Positions 50,181 to 59,344 of a DNA stretch of 64,000 bases are shown piece after piece (within the stretch, counting starts at the first letter, position 1; each line of letters starts with the position of its first letter). A model generated the notes under the pieces. It saw only the letters and a program-made list of their open reading frames with translations, did no database searches and was not told the origin of the DNA. Both the position numbers and the translations under genes were made by a program. The DNA comes from Bacillus sp. BHET2 (GTDB lineage Bacteria > Bacillota > Bacilli > Bacillales > Bacillaceae_B): positions 1 through 64,000 of the forward strand of contig NZ_VCQN01000007.1 in the NCBI RefSeq assembly GCF_005938125.1, read 5' to 3'.

Positions 50181-50904
50181 ATTGAATAGGCGGGAGATTG
50201 TGATAAAACAATTTTTCTACAAAATGAAAGCCTATAGGGGCGTTTATTCATCATTGATGGTCATTCAGCTCCTTGCCATATTATTTTCATTAAATGGTAC
50301 GGGTATGGGCGGCGGTAGTTCAAGGACTCTTACCTATGAGATCCATACGTATTCCAACAGTATGATTATTGCGTTTATGATGATATGGGCATTTATCATT
50401 TCCATCATCGTGACGACGAAAGCATACAGGTACGATGATTTCACTTTTGTGTCAAATCGCTTCACCAGTCAGATATCAACAATCCTCTTCTTACTGTTTG
50501 CAAGTATGGTGGGGGGAATCACATCATTTCTAGCTGACTATCTTGTAAAGGATATTCTTTTCTTCATAAGCAAATCGGAGTATGTTTTTACCGACTCTAC
50601 CCCTTCTTTATTCGGGGTCATGGGGATCATCCTTTATCTTTTCCTGTTTTGTTCATTCGGATATGTATGCGGAATGCTGGTTCAAATCAACAGGATCTTC
50701 ATTATTTTGATCCCGACTATGTTATTCGGCACTTCTATTATTAGTTCTTACTTATTAGGGGAACCGGTAACACTAGTTGAAATAGGAAGTACATTTTTAC
50801 AAGAATCATCCTTTATCTTCTTTTTCGCAAAGATCGTACTGACAGTCGTCCCATTATTCTCAATTGTGACGTTCATCACAAATAGACTGGAGGTAAGAAC
50901 ATGA
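50161..50904 (+). CDS. ABC transporter permease
   Basis: 247 residues, six TM helices (about 30-48, 72-95, 108-130, 150-172, 180-200, 215-235); a mostly hydrophobic ABC-2-like permease of the YtrC/D type. Partner of the ATPase. Tightly packed between neighbours with 4-20 bp overlaps. Family assignment rests on context more than sequence. Confidence 0.75.
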   Translation: MTMYLAELNRREIVIKQFFYKMKAYRGVYSSLMVIQLLAILFSLNGTGMGGGSSRTLTYEIHTYSNSMIIAFMMIWAFIISIIVTTKAYRYDDFTFVSNRFTSQISTILFLLFASMVGGITSFLADYLVKDILFFISKSEYVFTDSTPSLFGVMGIILYLFLFCSFGYVCGMLVQINRIFIILIPTMLFGTSIISSYLLGEPVTLVEIGSTFLQESSFIFFFAKIVLTVVPLFSIVTFITNRLEVRT

Positions 50905-51605
50905 GTGTACTTGGAGCTATTTTACCCATCCTTTTTTGGGCGGTTCTGGTTACATGTTTCATTGTTTTCAAACCATTCTCAAGGATGAGAAAGATCATAG
51001 GGTTTCAATGGATCTTCGCAGGGTACTTCAGTCTCCTTCTCTTTTCAGTTGTTCTGTACTATTTCCTTCCTGCTGATCATTCTATAGATGGAGTGGATGT
51101 TTCGATTCAGGATGAGTCTGATGCAGAGATGTCTTTCTTTGATGCAGCAAATAAAGGAAAGATTGATCAAAGTCCTGAAGGTGTTTTAAAAAAAGAATGG
51201 GAGTTTCCATTAAAGGATACGGATATGCGCATTTCGATTGAAAGTGGCACATTTGGAAAGTTCCATGGGGAGCCATTTATCCTGGCAGAAAGAACGAAAA
51301 AAGGCACTGTTTTGAAAGTAGAGCACTACGTAACAAGAACCATTCTTAGCGGATTAGACGTGACAGGGAAAATGCCCTCACCAGAATTAGAACTAGAGGG
51401 AGATTCACTATACCTCAAATCTCCAGATCCAGTGGAAATGAATTTTTCTTTCTATACAAATGGTTTCACAACCCGACAATTCAAAGGCGAAAAGGTGTGG
51501 GATAGTGAGTATGAAAATCTAATCGGAAGCGACATTCTTTATCTTCGGATACCTGAAGGTGTAGACATTACCGGGCCTGTAGAATTCATTGAAGACAGCA
51601 ATTAA
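50901..51605 (+). CDS. membrane-anchored protein of the ABC operon
   Basis: 234 residues. Two TM helices (about 5-25 and 36-55), then an extracellular beta-rich domain (HSIDGVDVSIQDESDAEMSF, DMRISIESGTFGKF, YLRIPEGVDITGPVEF). I do not recognise a family. Position as last gene of the operon suggests an accessory or sensing role outside the membrane. ATG overlaps the permease stop by 4 bp. Confidence 0.7.
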   Translation: MSVLGAILPILFWAVLVTCFIVFKPFSRMRKIIGFQWIFAGYFSLLLFSVVLYYFLPADHSIDGVDVSIQDESDAEMSFFDAANKGKIDQSPEGVLKKEWEFPLKDTDMRISIESGTFGKFHGEPFILAERTKKGTVLKVEHYVTRTILSGLDVTGKMPSPELELEGDSLYLKSPDPVEMNFSFYTNGFTTRQFKGEKVWDSEYENLIGSDILYLRIPEGVDITGPVEFIEDSN

Positions 51606-51660
51606 AGGAATTGCATCTAAACCTGGTAAAGATGTTGTTTCCCATTCGCAGCACTGAAAC

Positions 51661-51697
51661 TAGAGAGCTAAACCTTTTCCTGGGTTTGGCTCTCTTT
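51661..51697 (+). terminator. terminator after the ABC operon
   Basis: AGAGAGCTAAACC / GGGTTTGGCTCTCT with one mismatch, then TTTA. Confidence 0.8.
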
Positions 51698-51762
51698 ACT
51701 TTGAAGCGAATATCCCTCCTGAAGATCTTCTTTCATCACCAATTCCAAACTATCCAAAAAAT

Positions 51763-51787
51763 GTTTAAAAGGTATTACCACGGGTAC
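51763..51787 (+). promoter_or_regulatory. sigma-B type promoter
   Basis: GTTTAA (51763-51768), 13-bp spacer, GGGTAC (51782-51787): matches the sigma-B consensus GTTTAA-N12/14-GGGTAT. Drives the catalase gene, as known for B. subtilis katE. Confidence 0.85.
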
Positions 51788-51846
51788 TAATGAAACAGGA
51801 ATGTTTTACATAATAAACATTAATATCCATAGAGAGGGATGAAAGA

Positions 51847-53898
51847 ATGGGAGACGATCGTCGTACAAGTGTGAATGGCAAGAGCAAGGATGAACAGCTT
51901 GAACAGTACAGAGTAGAGGACGAAGGAAAGCATCTTACCACGAATCAGGGGCTGAAGGTATCAGAGGATGAGTTCTCCTTGAAAGCAGGAGACCGGGGAC
52001 CTACCCTTATGGAAGATTTCCACTTTCGTGAGAAAATGACCCACTTTGACCATGAACGTATTCCTGAGCGAATTGTCCATGCACGAGGTTTCGCGGCACA
52101 TGGTGAATTCGAACTCTATGATTCTATGAAAAAATATACCCGAGCGAAATTTCTTCAGGATCCTTCAACGAAAACCCCTGTCTTTGTCCGCTTTTCCACT
52201 GTAGCGGGATCCAAGGGCTCTGCAGAGGCAGTACGTGATGCACGTGGATTTGCAACGAAATTCTATACAGAAGAGGGCAATTATGACCTCGTCGGGAACA
52301 ATATCCCGGTGTTCTTCATTCAGGATGCGATCAAGTTCCCTGATTTGGTACATGCACTTAAACCGGAACCACATAATGAAATGCCTCAAGCGGCTTCAGC
52401 CCATGATACGTTCTGGGATTTTGTAGGGAACAACCAGGAGTCTGCTCATATGGTCATGTGGGCTATGTCAGACCGTGCCATCCCACGAAGCCTGCGCATG
52501 ATGGAAGGCTTCGGCGTTCATACATTCCGCCTGGTGAACGAGGAAGGCAAGGCTCATTTTGTGAAATTCCATTGGAAGCCTGTACTGGGTACTCACTCAC
52601 TGGTGTGGGATGAAGCCCAGAAGATCAACGGGAAAGATCCTGATTTCCATCGCCGAGATCTCTATGAATCCATTGAAAATGGAGATTACCCGGAGTACGA
52701 GCTTGGAGTTCAACTGATTAAAGAAGAAGATGAGTTTAATTTTGACTTTGATCTCCTTGATCCAACGAAGCTATGGCCTGAAGAAGAAGTTCCCGTGAAG
52801 ATCGTCGGGAAGATGACTTTGAACCGAAATGTGGATAATGTATTTGCAGAAACGGAACAAGCGGCTTTCCATCCAGGATCTGTAGTACCTGGAATCGACT
52901 TCTCCAATGATCCGTTATTACAAGGACGTTTATTCTCCTATACGGATACACAATTGATTCGCCTTGGAGGACCGAACTTCCATGAGCTTCCGGTCAACCG
53001 TCCGGTGTGCCCATTCCACAATAACCAACGAGATGGACATGGTCGTCATACAATCAATAAAGGCCAGGTGAGCTATCACAACAACTCACTTGCCCATAAT
53101 ACACCGGCCCCTGCTTCCAAGGAAGAGGGAGGCTATACTCACTACCAGGAGAAAATGGAAGGACGAAAGGTCCGTGCCAGAAGTGAAAGCTTTAAGGATC
53201 ATTTCTCCCAAGCTACGCTATTCTGGAATAGCATGAGTGAGCCTGAGAAAGAACATATCGTGCAAGCCTTCAGCTTTGAACTTGGTAAAGTGAAAAGCAA
53301 ATCAGTGCAGAAACAGGTTGTCGATATGTTTGCCAACGTCAGCATGGATCTGGCAAAAGGCTTTGCTGAAGCGATCAATGTAGAAGTTCCAGATCGAGAA
53401 GATTCGAAGATAACGAAATCATCTCCAGCCTTAAGTCAGGAAAATACGATTAAGAAACCGACTACCCGTAAGGTCGGTGTCATTGTCGGTAACGGCTTTA
53501 AGGGTGAAGAAGTGAATACGGTTCTATCTACACTTAAAGAAGAGGGTATCCAGCCTGAGGTCATTAGTGACAAGTTGGGAATGCGAAAAGGGGATGACGG
53601 TAGCGAGCTTGAGGTAGATCATACATTCTTAACGGGAGAATCAGTATTATTTGATAGCCTTTACGTTGTCGGTGGAGAGAATGTTGATAGAAAGTTCTCT
53701 CAAGACACGACATACTTTGTGAAAGAAGCCTATTCTCACTTTAAACCTATTGGTGCGACCCATGAAGGCATGAAGTGGTTGGAAGAAGCATCTATTAGCG
53801 GCGCTGGTGTCGTAACGGGGAATGACATGCAGTCATTTGCCAAAGAATTTGCAGCAGCCGTCGCGGCCCATCGTCATTGGGAGCGCGAGTTAGTATAA
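51847..53898 (+). CDS. katE: large-subunit (HPII-type) catalase
   Basis: 683 residues, long clade-2 catalase: [12 protein letters not shown] holds the distal His78, [20 protein letters not shown] is the heme-side signature, [16 protein letters not shown] follows, and [14 protein letters not shown] carries the heme Tyr. The C-terminal flavodoxin-like domain (about 535-683; [16 protein letters not shown]) is typical of this clade. Degrades hydrogen peroxide in stationary or stressed cells. ATG after AGAGAGGGATG. Length matches B. subtilis KatE. Confidence 0.95.
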   Translation: MGDDRRTSVNGKSKDEQLEQYRVEDEGKHLTTNQGLKVSEDEFSLKAGDRGPTLMEDFHFREKMTHFDHERIPERIVHARGFAAHGEFELYDSMKKYTRAKFLQDPSTKTPVFVRFSTVAGSKGSAEAVRDARGFATKFYTEEGNYDLVGNNIPVFFIQDAIKFPDLVHALKPEPHNEMPQAASAHDTFWDFVGNNQESAHMVMWAMSDRAIPRSLRMMEGFGVHTFRLVNEEGKAHFVKFHWKPVLGTHSLVWDEAQKINGKDPDFHRRDLYESIENGDYPEYELGVQLIKEEDEFNFDFDLLDPTKLWPEEEVPVKIVGKMTLNRNVDNVFAETEQAAFHPGSVVPGIDFSNDPLLQGRLFSYTDTQLIRLGGPNFHELPVNRPVCPFHNNQRDGHGRHTINKGQVSYHNNSLAHNTPAPASKEEGGYTHYQEKMEGRKVRARSESFKDHFSQATLFWNSMSEPEKEHIVQAFSFELGKVKSKSVQKQVVDMFANVSMDLAKGFAEAINVEVPDREDSKITKSSPALSQENTIKKPTTRKVGVIVGNGFKGEEVNTVLSTLKEEGIQPEVISDKLGMRKGDDGSELEVDHTFLTGESVLFDSLYVVGGENVDRKFSQDTTYFVKEAYSHFKPIGATHEGMKWLEEASISGAGVVTGNDMQSFAKEFAAAVAAHRHWERELV

Positions 53899-53936
53899 AT
53901 GTTTGTTTGAGACTGAATGTAGTAGATTAAATAGAA

Positions 53937-53977
53937 AAAGTGCTAGACCTGATCATTCAGGCCTAGCACTTTTTTTG
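53937..53977 (+). terminator. terminator after catalase
   Basis: AAAGTGCTAGACCTGA / TCAGGCCTAGCACTTT, T-run. Confidence 0.9.
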
Positions 53978-54171
53978 GTCTTTTGAGCCCTTTTTGCTAA
54001 GAATAGACGTTTCTATCATACGAAACTAGCATTGCTTTCATATGATAACTATATGTTAAGTGCTTTACAAGTACTGTATAGTACCAGTCATTCACATGAC
54101 CAATTTGCTTTTTTTAGCTTGCTATTGGTTTTATTAATTGACCAAATTTAGAAAAGGTGGTGAATCAACGT

Positions 54172-54333
54172 ATGAGTTATAAAAATTGCGATGAAAAAGA
54201 CAATCATCAAAATGGACGAAAAGATATCGAAAAATTACTGGAAGAGATTTTATACGAATTGAAACAAATTAAAAAGTGTACTTGCTATAAAAAGCATCAT
54301 TGTTACAAAGAAAACTGGGAGCACTGGTACTAA
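54172..54333 (+). CDS. 53-residue Cys/His-rich small protein
   Basis: ATG behind AAAAGGTGGTG, 53 residues: MSYKNCDEKDNHQNGRKDIE, a helical EKLLEEILYELKQIKK, then CTCYKKHHCYKENWEHWY with three Cys and three His in 18 residues. Could bind zinc or be a spore-coat-associated protein; I do not recognise it. Followed by its own terminator, which supports a real transcript. Confidence 0.65.
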   Translation: MSYKNCDEKDNHQNGRKDIEKLLEEILYELKQIKKCTCYKKHHCYKENWEHWY

Positions 54334-54339
54334 GAAGAG

Positions 54340-54367
54340 AAAGCTGGGTAAAAGCCAGCTTTTTTTT
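54340..54367 (+). terminator. terminator after the 53-residue gene
   Basis: AAAGCTGG / CCAGCTTT, six-base loop and eight T's. Confidence 0.9.
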
Positions 54368-54477
54368 ATTTGACCAAATCAATCACTTGAATTCAACCGC
54401 CTGTTCCTACTATACTCTTCAAACAACAAGTGAAAGAGAATTCTACATAAAGCTAAAAGTTCCCATAAGCAAAAAGA

Positions 54478-54533
54478 TTGAAAGTCAAAAAAGGTCAAAG
54501 TATACTATATGTATAAGGTCAAAGAAAGTCAAA
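54478..54533 (+). promoter_or_regulatory. clpE promoter with two CtsR boxes
   Basis: -35 TTGAAA (54478-54483), 17-bp spacer, -10 TATACT (54501-54506). CtsR heptads AGTCAAA-N3-GGTCAAA (54483-54499) fill the spacer, and GGTCAAA-N3-AGTCAAA (54517-54533) lies at the start site. Both have the exact 3-bp gap. Predicts tight CtsR repression and heat induction. Confidence 0.95.
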
Positions 54534-54614
54534 GTGAAGATTGGACTGAGGACCATATTAATTATTCAATTTATAAATGAATTTATATAAATGAAATTTA
54601 GGAGGTCATGTTTA

Positions 54615-56732
54615 ATGAAATGCCAAGTATGTCAACATAATCAAGCAACTGTAGAAGTATATTCACAAGTAAATGGGAAGAAGTCCAGTATCAAGATGTG
54701 TTCAACTTGCTTTCAAAAGCAGCAGGCACCTTCTGGAATGCACGGTGGTTTCCCCTTTGATGAATTATTTAAAGATATGAATATGGGAGCGAGTGCTGAG
54801 CATAGTCAACCTACTTCCCACACCCAAAGTGGAAATGGGAACAACGGAATTCTTGATCAGTTTGGTCGAAATGTGACAGGGGCTGCCAAAGCAGGTCTGA
54901 TCGACCCCGTTATTGGTCGGGACAAAGAAGTGGACCGTGTCATTGAGATTCTAAATCGCAGAAATAAAAATAACCCGGTACTGATCGGTGAGCCCGGTGT
55001 CGGGAAAACAGCCATTGCAGAAGGATTGGCACGTAAAATAGTAGCAGGTGATGTTCCGTCCAAACTATTAGATAAAGAAGTTTACGTGATAGATGTTGCA
55101 TCATTGACAGCAGGTACAGGCGTACGCGGTTCATTCGAGGAACGATTGAAAACCATCATCAGCGAACTCCAAAACCGAAAAAACGTCATGCTCTTTATTG
55201 ATGAAATCCATCAATTAGTAGGTGCCGGATCTGCAGAAGGCTCAATGGATGCCGGAAATATTCTAAAGCCGTCTCTTGCCCGTGGGGAACTGCAAGTTAT
55301 TGGTGCTACGACGCTGAAGGAGTACCGTCAAATTGAAAAAGATGCGGCACTCGAACGCCGGTTCCAACCTGTGATGGTGAACGAGCCGACCCCTCTTGAA
55401 GCCATTGAAATATTGAAAGGATTGAAAGATCGATATGAAGATTATCATGGAGTGAATTTTACAGAAGAAGCATTGGAGGCTTGTGTGAAACTTTCCGACA
55501 GATATATTCAAGATCGATTCTTACCGGATAAAGCCATTGATTTAATGGATGAAGCAGGATCAAAAGTCAACCTGCTTTCAGAAGGAAAAGATCAGACGGC
55601 TCTGCATAAGAAACTAAATGAAGTACGGGTGAAAAAAGAACAAGCAACGAAAGAGGAGAATTACGAGCAAGCAGCCATCCTTCGTGATCAGGAAACAGAC
55701 ATTGAAAAACAAATCGGTGAAGGTTCTTCTGATTCCAAAGCGGTTGTTGAAAAAGAACTGATCCAAACCATCATCGAATCGAAAACAGGCATTCCTGTTG
55801 GAAAACTGCAAAGTGACGATCGAACCCGAATGAAAACACTGGAAGATAACTTGTCCCATAAGGTGATTGGACAGGAAGAAGCGGTGAAGAAAGTGGCAAA
55901 AGCAATCCGCCGGAGTCGTGCAGGACTTAAAGCGAAGCATCGTCCAATCGGGACGTTCCTATTCGTCGGACCAACCGGGGTAGGGAAAACAGAATTAACG
56001 AAAACTCTGGCTGAAGAAATGTTTGGATCTAAGGATTCAATGCTTCGATTAGATATGAGTGAGTACATGGAAAAGCACTCTGTTTCTAAACTGATTGGTT
56101 CCCCTCCAGGTTATGTAGGTCATGAGGAATCCGGTCAACTCACGGAGAAGGTGAGAAGAAATCCTTACTCCATCATTTTATTAGATGAGATTGAGAAAGC
56201 ACATCCAGATGTTCAGCATATGTTCCTGCAAATACTTGAGGATGGACGTCTTACTGACAGTCAAGGGAGAACGGTCAGCTTTAAAGAGACTGTGATCATC
56301 ATGACAAGTAATGCAGGGGTGACAGACAAGAAGGAAGCAGTCGTCGGGTTTAACACTGGAGGCACAGATGCGATAAAGGAAACAACTATTCTACAATCAC
56401 TCGGAGCTTACTTTAAACCTGAGTTCCTGAATCGTTTCGACAGTATCATTGAATTTCAATCTCTGGAAAAAGATGAACTCCTCCAGATTCTTGAGCTCAT
56501 GCTGAATGAATTGCAGATCGAACTTAAGGAACAAGAGATTCACCTGACCGTCGATGAAGCAGCGAAGCACAAACTTGTTGAACTTGGCTATCACCCTGAA
56601 TTTGGCGCGCGTCCATTACGTCGTGTGATTCAGGAAAGATTGGAAGATAAGATTGCCGATTTACTTCTTGATGAAGAAGGGGTGACCGATATAGCTGTGG
56701 CAGTGGAAAATGGTGAGATCATTGTGAAATAA
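54615..56732 (+). CDS. clpE: ATP-dependent Clp protease ATPase ClpE
   Basis: About 705 residues. N-terminal zinc finger (CQVCQHNQA, then CSTCFQK) marks ClpE. First AAA domain GEPGVGKTA with Walker [14 protein letters not shown] segment [15 protein letters not shown]; second AAA domain GPTGVGKTE with [13 protein letters not shown]. No long middle domain. Unfolds substrates for ClpP under heat and protein stress. ATG 54615 is 9 nt after GGAGG; an in-frame ATG at 54591 precedes the RBS. Confidence 0.96.
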   Translation: MKCQVCQHNQATVEVYSQVNGKKSSIKMCSTCFQKQQAPSGMHGGFPFDELFKDMNMGASAEHSQPTSHTQSGNGNNGILDQFGRNVTGAAKAGLIDPVIGRDKEVDRVIEILNRRNKNNPVLIGEPGVGKTAIAEGLARKIVAGDVPSKLLDKEVYVIDVASLTAGTGVRGSFEERLKTIISELQNRKNVMLFIDEIHQLVGAGSAEGSMDAGNILKPSLARGELQVIGATTLKEYRQIEKDAALERRFQPVMVNEPTPLEAIEILKGLKDRYEDYHGVNFTEEALEACVKLSDRYIQDRFLPDKAIDLMDEAGSKVNLLSEGKDQTALHKKLNEVRVKKEQATKEENYEQAAILRDQETDIEKQIGEGSSDSKAVVEKELIQTIIESKTGIPVGKLQSDDRTRMKTLEDNLSHKVIGQEEAVKKVAKAIRRSRAGLKAKHRPIGTFLFVGPTGVGKTELTKTLAEEMFGSKDSMLRLDMSEYMEKHSVSKLIGSPPGYVGHEESGQLTEKVRRNPYSIILLDEIEKAHPDVQHMFLQILEDGRLTDSQGRTVSFKETVIIMTSNAGVTDKKEAVVGFNTGGTDAIKETTILQSLGAYFKPEFLNRFDSIIEFQSLEKDELLQILELMLNELQIELKEQEIHLTVDEAAKHKLVELGYHPEFGARPLRRVIQERLEDKIADLLLDEEGVTDIAVAVENGEIIVK

Positions 56733-56770
56733 CATATAAAGAGGCTGGGACAAAAGGGTTTTAGCCGAAG

Positions 56771-56829
56771 AAAAATCCGAACGATTATTCGATATTCTTT
56801 CATGAAAATCGAAAACGTTCGGATTTTTT
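56771..56829 (+). terminator. terminator after clpE
   Basis: 13-bp arms AAAAATCCGAACG (56771-56783) / CGTTCGGATTTTT (56816-56828) with a 32-base loop and T-run. The preceding GAGGCTGGGACAAAA is a word common beside Bacillaceae terminators. Confidence 0.85.
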
Positions 56830-56872
56830 AATGTTATTTTAAAAGCATACACAGTGTATTTAACTGGTTCTA

Positions 56873-57005
56873 GCTGTTGATTGGAGTGCAAGACGAAGAC
56901 TCCTGCGGGAAAAGCGGTATAGGTGAGGCCCCGCAGGAGCGTCAGCGACGAGGAGGCTCGCCTTCCGCCCCGAGGAAAGCGAAGTCTTGCACGGAAATCA
57001 ACAGC
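56873..57005. repeat. Bacillaceae dispersed GC-rich repeat
   Basis: 133 bp with inverted ends (GCTGTTGATT / AATCAACAGC; GTGCAAGAC / GTCTTGCAC) and a GC-rich core (GACTCCTGCGGG, CCCCGCAGGAGCGTCAGCGA, GGAGGCTCG). I recognise this from memory as an element found many times in Bacillaceae genomes. The overlapping open frames are not genes. Confidence 0.8.
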
Positions 57006-57122
57006 GGTGTCACAAGAAACCCTAACATGGTCTTATATCCTGATTGTTCGTCTTTCGATTATATTGATTTGGTTATGTCTCAGCCCCTTTATATTGCCTC
57101 TTTTAGGATCTATCAACATGCT

Positions 57123-57218
57123 TTACTTTTTCCGTTTCAAGATCATGAGATAAATAGCCATGGTTGCATACACAGCTGAAACCAGGAAAATAAATTCAGG
57201 TGCAGAGAAAGAATTCAT
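57123..57218 (-). CDS. 31-residue single-TM small protein
   Basis: ATG 57218 behind GAGGGTG, just after the stop of the 57229 gene. 31 residues: NSFSAPEFIFLVSAVYATMA, then IYLMILKRKK. One TM helix with a basic tail. Too short for most gene finders, but the RBS, spacing and composition fit a real small membrane protein co-transcribed with its neighbour. Confidence 0.55.
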   Translation of the reverse strand: MNSFSAPEFIFLVSAVYATMAIYLMILKRKK

Positions 57219-57228
57219 AGAAACACCC

Positions 57229-57741
57229 TCACTTTAAATCATGAAAAGATGGATGGAAGATCCATAGTAGCATGGCGATGATTGGAACCGATAGTATGAG
57301 TGCAAAAAGCGGTTTTTTATGATGCAATCCCAAAATTGAAAACATGATGATATTGAATATGGCCGACCATCCTATCGTCCATCCATTTTCATAGAGGAAC
57401 AGCCCTTTTTTCAAAAATAAATATTCCAGGAAGGTAAAATAGATTATCCAGCATGAAATGTAAAGGAATTTCTTTTTCCCATAGGGATAGAAACGAAGAA
57501 ATATCATAATAACCACCGGAATGATGAAAAAGGTGAAGACCAGGTCAATCAACGTATGATTCAACCAGTCTACCGTCACCGCCTTATATTCCCATAATGT
57601 ATGTTTATAAAAAATTACGTTATATAGGAGATTACAAATGATATAAAATTGGATCGTTGGGTAGAAATCTTTCCACCGTTTCCAATCAATAAAGAACTTT
57701 GCAAACAGTATGTAAACCACAACCACGAATATTAGATACAT
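57229..57741 (-). CDS. CBO0543-like multi-TM membrane protein
   Basis: 170 residues with five to six TM helices, CBO0543 family pattern (KRWKDFYPTIQFYIICNLLY, HTLIDLVFTFFIIPVVIMIF, FLKKGLFLYENGWTIGWSA). Plasma membrane, function unknown; similar genes are common in sporulating Bacillus. ATG 57741; the RBS is weak (AAGGAT about 11 nt upstream). Confidence 0.8.
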   Translation of the reverse strand: MYLIFVVVVYILFAKFFIDWKRWKDFYPTIQFYIICNLLYNVIFYKHTLWEYKAVTVDWLNHTLIDLVFTFFIIPVVIMIFLRFYPYGKKKFLYISCWIIYFTFLEYLFLKKGLFLYENGWTIGWSAIFNIIMFSILGLHHKKPLFALILSVPIIAMLLWIFHPSFHDLK

Positions 57742-57813
57742 AATGGGTACAATCCTTGTTTTTGTTACTTAGTATAGACGTAACAGAAAAGGTATAGACC
57801 TTAAGGAAAAAGA

Positions 57814-57846
57814 AAGTGCCTGATTCTCCCTGAATCAGGCACTTTC
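57814..57846 (-). terminator. terminator after HAD gene
   Basis: AAAGTGCCTGATTC (57814-57827) / GAATCAGGCACTTT (57833-57846), five-base loop. Confidence 0.9.
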
Positions 57847-57853
57847 AAGTTGT

Positions 57854-58597
57854 TTATTCCATTTCTGCCAGCACTTTATCAATCGCCTGAGCAACACCAT
57901 GGTCGGTATTGATTCCCGTTACCCAGTCAGCTGCCTCTTTCACTGCTTTCTGTCCGTTCCCCATTGCCACGCCGAAGCCTGCTTCCCGGATCATAGCAAT
58001 GTCATTCATGCTATCACCCACAGCCATGACTTGATCCATGGAAAGGTCCAGCCACTTGCACACTTTCACTAATGCTGCTGCCTTATTGACACCTGCAGGA
58101 TTGATTTCGATATTCGTAGGCGATGAATTCGTGATTTCAAGTGCTTCATTTTTTACAAGTTCGTCCATCATTACTTTGCGCACTTCGTCATCCTCGATGT
58201 CGAATCCGAATTTAAGCCAATTATAGGATTCAATTTCTTGGTCAAAAGGTTTTTTACTATTGAATAACCCTTGAGAAGAAGTGGACCAGAAGTACACATC
58301 ATGCTCTTTTTTTAACGCCCAAAGTTGCTTCACAAGGTCCGTATCAAGGGGGATGCTGTCTACTAAGTTGTATTCATGATCATAGATCTCCCCGCCGTTC
58401 ACGGTAACAAGATAAGATGAACGTCCAAGCTCATCAGAGATGTCCCGGCAAGTGAAAAGGGAGCGGCCGGTGCTTAACACAACATGAATGCCTTTATCCT
58501 TTGCTCTCTGGATGGCTTGTTCATTTTCAGATGATACTTCTCCTTCATGATTGACGAGCGTTCCGTCCATATCAAGTGCAATCAGTTTTATATCCAT
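57854..58597 (-). CDS. Cof-type HAD phosphatase
   Basis: 247 residues. DMDGTLVNHEGEVS (motif I), VVLSTGRSLFT (motif II), and VMAVGDSMNDIAMIREAGFG (motif IV), with a type IIB cap in the middle. Cytosolic phosphatase of sugar phosphates, phosphorylated cofactors or related metabolites, like B. subtilis YkrA/YwpJ. ATG 58597 behind GAAGGACG. Single gene. Confidence 0.9.
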   Translation of the reverse strand: MDIKLIALDMDGTLVNHEGEVSSENEQAIQRAKDKGIHVVLSTGRSLFTCRDISDELGRSSYLVTVNGGEIYDHEYNLVDSIPLDTDLVKQLWALKKEHDVYFWSTSSQGLFNSKKPFDQEIESYNWLKFGFDIEDDEVRKVMMDELVKNEALEITNSSPTNIEINPAGVNKAAALVKVCKWLDLSMDQVMAVGDSMNDIAMIREAGFGVAMGNGQKAVKEAADWVTGINTDHGVAQAIDKVLAEME

Positions 58598-58882
58598 TTT
58601 TCTATCACGTCCTTCTATTAGTTCATATACAGTTTAATATAATTGGAGCAATTCTTCTAGAAACCCGACTTGCTAAAGGTATTATTTCCTCTATACTGGA
58701 CTTCGTATTACAATGAAATAAGTACATAATGGAAAAGGTTTGGTTTATAGGCGCTACATAGGAGAAAGGGTCATGGAAGAAGCTGATTTCTTGTTAACGA
58801 GAAACCGATCCTTCCGGGACCCTGGTTGATTTTTTGCGACTATGGAATAGGCAATCAATCTGAAACGGGGAGGTGAAAGGAC

Positions 58883-59206
58883 ATGAAGCCTTTTACCGAA
58901 AGAGCGGTGAAGATCATACAAAGCATTCCGGCTGGCAAAGTCATGACATATGGCCAAGTTGCTGCATGGGCAGGAAGTCCGAGAGCGGCAAGGCAGGTCG
59001 TCAGGATTCTCCATTCCATGAGTGAAAAATATAGTCTACCATGGCACAGGGTCCTCAATAGCAAAGGGGAAATCGGCTTTCGTGATGAAGAGCAGATGAT
59101 GACGCAAAGGCTTTCCTTAGAAGCAGAAGGAATTCAGTTTATTGGGGATAACAGGATTGAGCTCGGGGAGTATCAGTATGAGCCCGAATCGGAGTGGAAC
59201 ATCTAA
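58883..59206 (+). CDS. alkyltransferase-like protein (ATL)
   Basis: 107 residues of the MGMT DNA-binding domain. AGKVMTYGQVAAWAGSPRAA is the helix-turn-helix and SLPWHRVLNSKGEIGF the active-site motif, with Trp where the methyltransferase has the acceptor Cys (PCHRV). Such ATLs bind O6-alkylguanine and pass it to nucleotide excision repair; they do not dealkylate. ATG 58883 behind GGGGAGGTG. Confidence 0.9.
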   Translation: MKPFTERAVKIIQSIPAGKVMTYGQVAAWAGSPRAARQVVRILHSMSEKYSLPWHRVLNSKGEIGFRDEEQMMTQRLSLEAEGIQFIGDNRIELGEYQYEPESEWNI

Positions 59207-59309
59207 TGCTAAGGGTGAGTTATTCGGATGTTGACATATGGTCGGTAGCATCAGTAAACGGTTTTTTTAGGAATTGTCATGATATCACTCCTTCCTATAT
59301 TTTACGATA

Positions 59310-59340
59310 AAAGGTAACCTATATTCGAGGTTACCTTTTT
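59310..59340. terminator. terminator between convergent genes
   Basis: AAAGGTAACCT / AGGTTACCTTT with a 7-base loop; T's on both strands. Confidence 0.85.
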
Positions 59341-59344
59341 GAAT

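Noticed and set aside
54300..54590. 96-residue reading frame ahead of clpE
   Set aside because: It runs through the 53-residue gene's terminator, the promoter and the CtsR boxes; composition is non-coding.
56877..57179. Open frames over the GC-rich repeat
   Set aside because: They are translations of a known-looking dispersed non-coding element and have no RBS.
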